Made by a program: the position numbers and the translations under genes. A stretch of 64,000 bases of DNA from Eubacteriales bacterium (GTDB taxonomy: Bacteria; Bacillota_A; Clostridia; Christensenellales; Aristaeellaceae). The notes under the pieces were generated by a model. It searched no databases and was not told the origin of the DNA. It saw only the letters and a list, made by a program, of their open reading frames with translations. The stretch lies in assembly GCA_029974035.1 (NCBI GenBank), contig JARKQG010000049.1:1-64000 (forward strand), in the 5' to 3' direction. Below are positions 59,959 through 64,000 of the stretch, in pieces; within the stretch, counting starts at the first letter, position 1, and every line of letters begins with the position of its first letter.

Positions 59959-60845
59959 AAGCCCCGCCTCCATTCCCGTCCGCCAAGATCCGCAATTGCG
60001 CCGTTCCACCGCCGCACCTCCGCCCCGTCCGGCACCGGATAGCGCGGGACTGTACGCCCCACCCGCTCCGCCTTTCCCGTGCCCAGCGGGTGGTAGGGCA
60101 TGATTTCATACCCCAGCACCGGGAGCTCCCGGGTCAGCCGCGCGATCATCTCAAAGTGCTCCGGCACATCGTTGACCCCCGGGATGATCGGGCACCGGAG
60201 CACGACGCAAACGCCCGATCGGCTGAGGCGCTCAATGTTTTCCAGCACCGGACGGTTGGACCGGCCCGTCAGGCGGCGGTGGGCCGCGTCGTCCGTCAGC
60301 TTGAAGTCGATCAGCATCAGGTCCGCATGGGGCGCGATCGCCCGATAGACGGCCCCGGGCGCGGCGCCGTTGGTTTCGAGACAGGTGCCGATGCCCGCCG
60401 CCTTCGCGCCGCGCAAGAGCGCCGCCAGAAAGTCCGGCTGCCGGGTCGGCTCGCCGCCGGTCACCGTGAGCCCGCCGCCGCTTCGTTCAAAATAGCGCCT
60501 GTCCCGCGCGACCTGCTCCAGCACCCATTCCGCCGTCACGGTCTCGCCCACGCGCTTCAGCGCGCCGGTGGGGCACACCTGCGCCGCCCGCCCGCCGCAA
60601 TCGCACTTTTCCCGGTCAAAGTCGTGCCGGCCGCCTCCGATCCGGTGCGCCGGGCACACCCCCGCGCACCGGCCGCACCGCGCGCAAAGGCCCTCGTCCA
60701 GGGACTCCTCGGGTCCGGGGCGCCAGCTCTCCGGGTTGTGGCACCACGCGCAGCGCATGTCGCAGCCCTTCAGGTACACCGCCGTGCGGATGCCCGGCCC
60801 ATCGTCCACCGAAAACCGCTGAATGCCAAAGATCGTCCCCGTCAC
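59955..60845 (-). CDS. Glycyl radical enzyme activating enzyme (radical SAM)
   Basis: A 296-residue radical SAM protein that installs the glycyl radical on the next gene's product. The SAM cluster cysteines C28, C32 and C35 are in GCDMRCAWCHNPES. An inserted ferredoxin-like region follows with LCARCGRCAGVC and a second cysteine group (CDCGGRAAQVC), the two auxiliary clusters normal in non-PFL activases. GGEPTRQPDF is the SAM-binding GGE motif. GTG 60845 is preceded by GGAGGAAAG. Confidence 0.95.
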   Translation of the reverse strand: MTGTIFGIQRFSVDDGPGIRTAVYLKGCDMRCAWCHNPESWRPGPEESLDEGLCARCGRCAGVCPAHRIGGGRHDFDREKCDCGGRAAQVCPTGALKRVGETVTAEWVLEQVARDRRYFERSGGGLTVTGGEPTRQPDFLAALLRGAKAAGIGTCLETNGAAPGAVYRAIAPHADLMLIDFKLTDDAAHRRLTGRSNRPVLENIERLSRSGVCVVLRCPIIPGVNDVPEHFEMIARLTRELPVLGYEIMPYHPLGTGKAERVGRTVPRYPVPDGAEVRRWNGAIADLGGREWRRGL

Positions 60846-60890
60846 GCGCTTTCCTCCGCCCCCGGGCGCGCCGCCCGCCGCTCCGCGCCC

Positions 60891-60920
60891 AATATACCAC
60901 CCGGCAGCCATGGGAATCAA
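60891..60920 (-). promoter_or_regulatory. Promoter of the activase/glycyl radical operon
   Basis: On the minus strand, TTGATT (60915-60920), 18-bp spacer, TATATT (60891-60896). It lies between the regulator gene and the activase, so the two enzymes can be expressed apart from the regulator. Confidence 0.65.
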
Positions 60921-60961
60921 GCGCGTTTTCGCTTTTGCCGCGATTTGCGCCCCCGCCGGCG

Positions 60962-61693
60962 TCAGGGCACGGACCCGACGCGCCCGCGCAGCGCGCTGGG
61001 CGACATGCCGTAGCGCCTTTTGAAGATGCGCGCAAAATAGTTGAAGTCGTTGATGCCGCACCTTTCCGCCACCTGCATGACGGTCATGGATGTGGTCAGA
61101 AGCATCGTCCGCGCGGCCTCCAGCCGCCGCGCCTGCACGTAGCGCCGCAGCGGCAGTCCGGTTTCCCGCTTGACGGCCTGGGCGATGGCGCTTTCCGAGG
61201 CGTAGAGCGCGCGGTGCAGCGCGCCCGCCGTCAGGTCGTCCGTCAGGTGACCGGCGACGTGGCGGGCGATCCGCGCAAAAAGATCGCTGCGGCGGGCCAG
61301 GCCCGGCGGCGCAAGCCGCGCGGCCACCGATTCCATAACCGTGAAAAGCGCCCGAACGCGGCGGGCGTCCTCGGCCGCGTCCTCCTCCAGCGGGCCCCTC
61401 ACCAGCGCGCCCAGCGCCCCGCCCGCGGCGAGAAGCGGCAGGCAGGCGAACGCCCGCCCCGCGGGGCAGCGCGCCACGCCCCGCCCGTCCGGAACCGCCC
61501 AGCGGACCAGGCACGCCGCCGCCGAGGGGTAGGCGCAGCCGGGACAGGCCGTCTCCTCCCGAGCCCGGGCCAGCGCCCGGTCGCCGGTCAGCCGCAGCGC
61601 GCCCCGGTCGACGAGGAAGGCGGCGAGCCCGGTCGCCAGCGACAGGTCGGTCAAAAGCTCCTCCGGGTCCATGGGTTCCAACAGTACCGCCAT
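60962..61693 (-). CDS. AraC-family regulator with PocR-like sensory domain
   Basis: A 243-residue regulator. The N-terminal 130 residues have the cysteine spacing of PocR domains (ACPGCAYPSAAAC, then RCPAGRAFACLPL and LGALVRGPL). The C-terminal AraC domain has the helices LHRALYASESAIAQAV and VMQVAERCGINDFNYFARIF. PocR itself activates propanediol utilisation genes, so a diol or aldehyde ligand is conceivable. ATG 61693 is preceded by GGAGG. It is transcribed leftward towards the glycyl radical enzyme genes and divergently from lacI. Confidence 0.87.
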   Translation of the reverse strand: MAVLLEPMDPEELLTDLSLATGLAAFLVDRGALRLTGDRALARAREETACPGCAYPSAAACLVRWAVPDGRGVARCPAGRAFACLPLLAAGGALGALVRGPLEEDAAEDARRVRALFTVMESVAARLAPPGLARRSDLFARIARHVAGHLTDDLTAGALHRALYASESAIAQAVKRETGLPLRRYVQARRLEAARTMLLTTSMTVMQVAERCGINDFNYFARIFKRRYGMSPSALRGRVGSVP

Positions 61694-61747
61694 AATGCCT
61701 CCGCGCAATCGCCTGTTAGTGCTATGAATGTGCAATCTAGTGCTATT

Positions 61748-61776
61748 ATCATAGCACACAAACTTGCTATAATCAA
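61748..61776. promoter_or_regulatory. Overlapping divergent promoters of the PocR/AraC and lacI genes
   Basis: Leftward: TTGATT (complement of 61771-61776), 17-bp spacer, TATGAT (complement of 61748-61753). Rightward: extended -10 TGCTATAAT with TATAAT at 61768-61773 and no good -35. The two share bases, so polymerases would compete for this site. Confidence 0.65.
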
Positions 61777-61790
61777 CGAACAGACGGTTT

Positions 61791-61975
61791 TGAAACGTTT
61801 AGAATCGGCAAATGGTAGAAAATGTTTTGGGCGGTTCACCGCCGGACGCGGCCGAAAAGTAGGGTATTCCCAAAATCTGAAACGTTTCAGGCCATCGGGC
61901 GGCACCGGGCGCGGGATTTTCCGGGGGCCTTCCGGCGGCGGAGCCGGCTTTCTTCCAGAAATTTGAAACGTTTCA
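61791..61975 (+). promoter_or_regulatory. Three LacI-type operators upstream of lacI
   Basis: TGAAACGTTTCA occurs perfectly at 61878-61889 and 61964-61975, with a partial copy TGAAACGTTTAG at 61791-61802. The palindrome with a central CG is the type bound by LacI/GalR proteins. The last copy ends 16 nt before the lacI ATG and lies over the SD region; the first lies just downstream of the predicted rightward start. This suggests autoregulation with looping across about 170 bp. Confidence 0.85.
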
Positions 61976-61991
61976 GGCGAAGGGGAATGCC

Positions 61992-63008
61992 ATGAAGCTG
62001 ACCATCAAGGACGTGGCGCGGGCCGCCCGGGTTTCGGTGGCGACCGCCTCCATGGCGATCAACAACCGGGAGGGCGTCAGCGAGAAGACGCGGGCGAAGG
62101 TTCTGGGCGTGGCCCGGGAGCTGAACTACGTGCCGGACCACTCCGCGCGCGCCCTGGTCATGCAGCGCAGCAGCGTCGTCGGCCTGATGATCCCGGAGAT
62201 CCAGAACCCCTTCTACAGCGCCATCGTGGACATCCTGACCCGGATCGCGGAGGAACGGGGCTTTACGCTGCTTCTGGGCATCTCCAACAGCAATAGCCGC
62301 CAGGAGGCCGAGTACGTCCGGATGTTCCTTTCCCGGCGGGTGTGCGGCGTGATCGTGGTGCCGATGCTGGCCAACCACCCGGACATCTCCCACCTCGACA
62401 TGCTGCGGGCGGCGGACGTGCCGGTGGTGTTCTGCACCGAAAACTACGCGCTGTGCGAAGAGCCGCTGGTGATGTGCGACTTTGCCAGCGGCGAGTACCA
62501 GATGACCCGATACCTTTTGGACAAGGGCCTGACGGACTTCTGGTTTGTGTCCACCGACATGGACGTCCAGTTTGCGCGCCTGCGCTACGACGGCTTTTGC
62601 CGCGCGCTGCGGGAGGCGGGGCTTGCGGTAAACCCCGAGCGCGTGATGCTGCTCAAATCCCCCCGCTACCGCCACGCCTACGACGCCACCGACCGCATTG
62701 TGGACGATCTGCCCCAGGCGGTCCTCTGCATCAACGACATCATGACCATGGCCATTATGAAGCGCATGAACGAGCGGGGGCTGCGCATCCCGCGGGACGT
62801 GTCGGTGGCCGGGTTTGACGATGTGATGTTTTCCGAACTGGTGTCGCCGCCGCTCACCACGGTGCGGCAGCCCCTCGCGGCCATCTGCGAAAAGACGATG
62901 GAGATCCTCGAGGCGAAGCTCGCCGCCGGGGCCGACCAGGCGTCGGTGGAGCGCGGACGCACCTACCTGATCCAGCCGGAACTGGTGATCCGGGAAACCA
63001 CCCTCTAG
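61992..63008 (+). CDS. LacI/GalR-family repressor
   Basis: A 338-residue regulator. The N-terminal HTH is TIKDVARAARVSVATASMAIN with the hinge helix YVPDHSARALVMQRS. The PBP-type ligand domain has VVGLMIPEIQNPFYSAIVD, ISNSNSRQEAEYVRMFLSR and CINDIMTMAIMKRM. SAM replaces the usual SRAL/STVSRV spacing near the recognition helix. It is followed 48 nt later by a sugar-binding protein gene, and is divergent from the glycyl radical enzyme locus. The ligand is probably the sugar bound by the downstream protein. Confidence 0.94.
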   Translation: MKLTIKDVARAARVSVATASMAINNREGVSEKTRAKVLGVARELNYVPDHSARALVMQRSSVVGLMIPEIQNPFYSAIVDILTRIAEERGFTLLLGISNSNSRQEAEYVRMFLSRRVCGVIVVPMLANHPDISHLDMLRAADVPVVFCTENYALCEEPLVMCDFASGEYQMTRYLLDKGLTDFWFVSTDMDVQFARLRYDGFCRALREAGLAVNPERVMLLKSPRYRHAYDATDRIVDDLPQAVLCINDIMTMAIMKRMNERGLRIPRDVSVAGFDDVMFSELVSPPLTTVRQPLAAICEKTMEILEAKLAAGADQASVERGRTYLIQPELVIRETTL

Positions 63009-63009
63009 C

Positions 63010-63033
63010 TTATTGTGCCGCAAGGCATAATAA
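63010..63033 (+). other. Hairpin with GCAA loop between lacI and the binding-protein gene
   Basis: TTATTGTGCC/GGCATAATAA is a 10-bp stem with one G:T pair closed by GCAA, a GNRA-type tetraloop. It is in the 48-nt gap before the binding-protein gene and has no T-tract, so a role in mRNA processing or stability of the binding-protein message is likelier than termination. Confidence 0.65.
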
Positions 63034-63056
63034 ATACCACACAAGGAGGAACCCCC

Positions 63057-64000
63057 ATGAAGAAACTGGTCTCCATTCTCCTGGCCGCGCTTCTGGTCGC
63101 CGTGATGATCGCCCCCATGGCGATGGCGGAAACCAAGCAGATCACCGTCGGCATGTCCATCCCCCAGATGGCTAACCCGTACTTCGTGTCCGTCATGAAC
63201 GGCGTGCAGAAGAAGTGCGACGAGCTGGGCTACAAGCTGATCCCCGTGGACGCCGGCTACGACGTGGCCAAGCAGGTGTCCGACTTTGAAAACTTCGGCA
63301 ACCAGGGCGTGGACTGCGTCATCGCCTGCCCCATTGACTCCAACGCGCTGGTCCCGGTGGTGGACAGGCTGAAGGAAAAGGGCATCATCGTGATCTCCTT
63401 CGCGCAGATCATTGACAACGCCAACGCCATCTTCACGCTGGACGAGTACACCTACGGCGTGGCCATCGGCACCAACGCCGCCAACTGGATCAACGAGAAG
63501 CTGGGCGGCAAGGCCCAGGTGCTCATCATCTCCCAGGACAACGTGGAAGCGGTCGTCGCCCGCGGCAACGGCATCCAGGAGACCATCGAAAAGCTGTGCC
63601 CCGAGGCCGAAATCGTGGCCCGTCAGGCCGGCGACAACCCCACCAAGGGCATGGAGATCACCGAGAACATCATGCAGCAGTACCCGGACGTGCGCGTCAT
63701 CACCGGCAACAACGACTCCGGCCCCCTCGGCGCCTATGAGGCCATTCTGGGCCTGGGCCTGCCCCAGGAAGAGCTGGACAAGTTCTACATCGGCGGCGGC
63801 GACGCCACCCCGGAAGCCATCGCCAAGATGAAGGAAGAAAACTCCATCTACCGCGCCACCGTGGACCTCGGGCCCTTTGACACCGGCATGGACTGCGTGA
63901 CCACCCTGGCGGACTTTCTGGAAAACGGCGTGCCGGAGGAAGCCCCCGTCAACTACTTCCGCATGATCCCCGTGCTGCAGGAGGACGTGCTCAGCGGCGC
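63057..64000 (+). CDS. Sugar-binding protein, truncated by the window end
   Basis: At least 314 residues of a PBP type I binding protein; the 3' end lies outside the window. The signal peptide at 1-24 ends AMAMA-ET without lipobox cysteine. The mature part starts ITVGMSIPQMANPYFVSVMNG and contains DCVIACPIDSNALVPVVDR and GNNDSGPLGAYEAILG. The ATG at 63057 follows AAGGAGG. ATPase and permease genes are expected just beyond the window, under LacI control. Confidence 0.93.
   Translation, partial: MKKLVSILLAALLVAVMIAPMAMAETKQITVGMSIPQMANPYFVSVMNGVQKKCDELGYKLIPVDAGYDVAKQVSDFENFGNQGVDCVIACPIDSNALVPVVDRLKEKGIIVISFAQIIDNANAIFTLDEYTYGVAIGTNAANWINEKLGGKAQVLIISQDNVEAVVARGNGIQETIEKLCPEAEIVARQAGDNPTKGMEITENIMQQYPDVRVITGNNDSGPLGAYEAILGLGLPQEELDKFYIGGGDATPEAIAKMKEENSIYRATVDLGPFDTGMDCVTTLADFLENGVPEEAPVNYFRMIPVLQEDVLSG

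Noticed and set aside
1..64000. CRISPR arrays, tRNA or rRNA genes, insertion sequences, phage or plasmid genes
   Set aside because: None recognised: no regularly spaced repeats, transposase or integrase motifs, or tRNA-like cloverleaf with conserved TTCGA loop were seen.

Overview
The window comes from a high-GC, strictly fermentative member of the Firmicutes, most likely an uncultured gut or rumen Clostridia lineage. The evidence is a T-box leader, strong SigA-type promoters, YesM/YesN two-component systems beside nearly every sugar transporter, a glycyl radical enzyme with its activase, an energy-coupling-factor cobalt transporter, and no respiratory or aerobic genes. Genes are packed with 4-nt ATGA overlaps, and TTG and GTG starts are common.

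Layout. 0.1-5 kb: a TrpB2-type tryptophan synthase beta gene under a T-box, and a GGDEF-EAL membrane protein. 5.0-5.4 kb: a stand-alone transcription unit of about 330 nt that encodes no convincing protein and has a consensus promoter, an intrinsic terminator and long-range pairing; this is the best candidate for an under-described element. 5.4-15.4 kb: glycerate kinase, then a rhamnose-type ABC transporter (ATPase, two permeases, binding protein), a YesM kinase, a frameshifted YesN regulator, a UroD-family protein and the L-rhamnose mutarotase RhaM. 15.5-18.2 kb: a LytTR regulator and a GHKL kinase.

18.4-31.6 kb is a tetrapyrrole/cobalt block. cbiK and cbiL face an operon hemA-sirC, hemC, cobA-hemD, hemB, hemL that has a cobalamin riboswitch and terminator in its leader. 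Next come a methyltransferase-MarR fusion broken by an in-frame TGA, the divergent cobalt transporter cbiMNQO, and a DMT-family transporter with a very histidine-rich tail. Together these make uroporphyrinogen III, sirohydrochlorin and early corrin intermediates, and bring in cobalt.

31.7-57.4 kb holds three carbohydrate import loci. The first is a CUT1 importer with a GH31 glycosidase and a divergent YesMN pair. The second is an Rbs-type importer followed by a second UroD-family protein and a 49-residue ORF, preceded by a sensor binding protein, YesM and YesN. The third is an Rbs-type importer with YesM, YesN, a membrane-anchored binding-protein paralogue and an SDR dehydrogenase. 57.6-61.7 kb: a glycyl radical enzyme of unassigned substrate, its activase and a PocR/AraC-type regulator. 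62-64 kb: a LacI repressor with three matching operators upstream, and a binding protein that runs off the end of the window.

Two regulators carry single-lesion disruptions (a frameshift near 13,855 and a nonsense codon at 27,128-27,130). None of the binding proteins shows a lipobox cysteine. Assignments rest on reading motifs by eye; no database search was possible.
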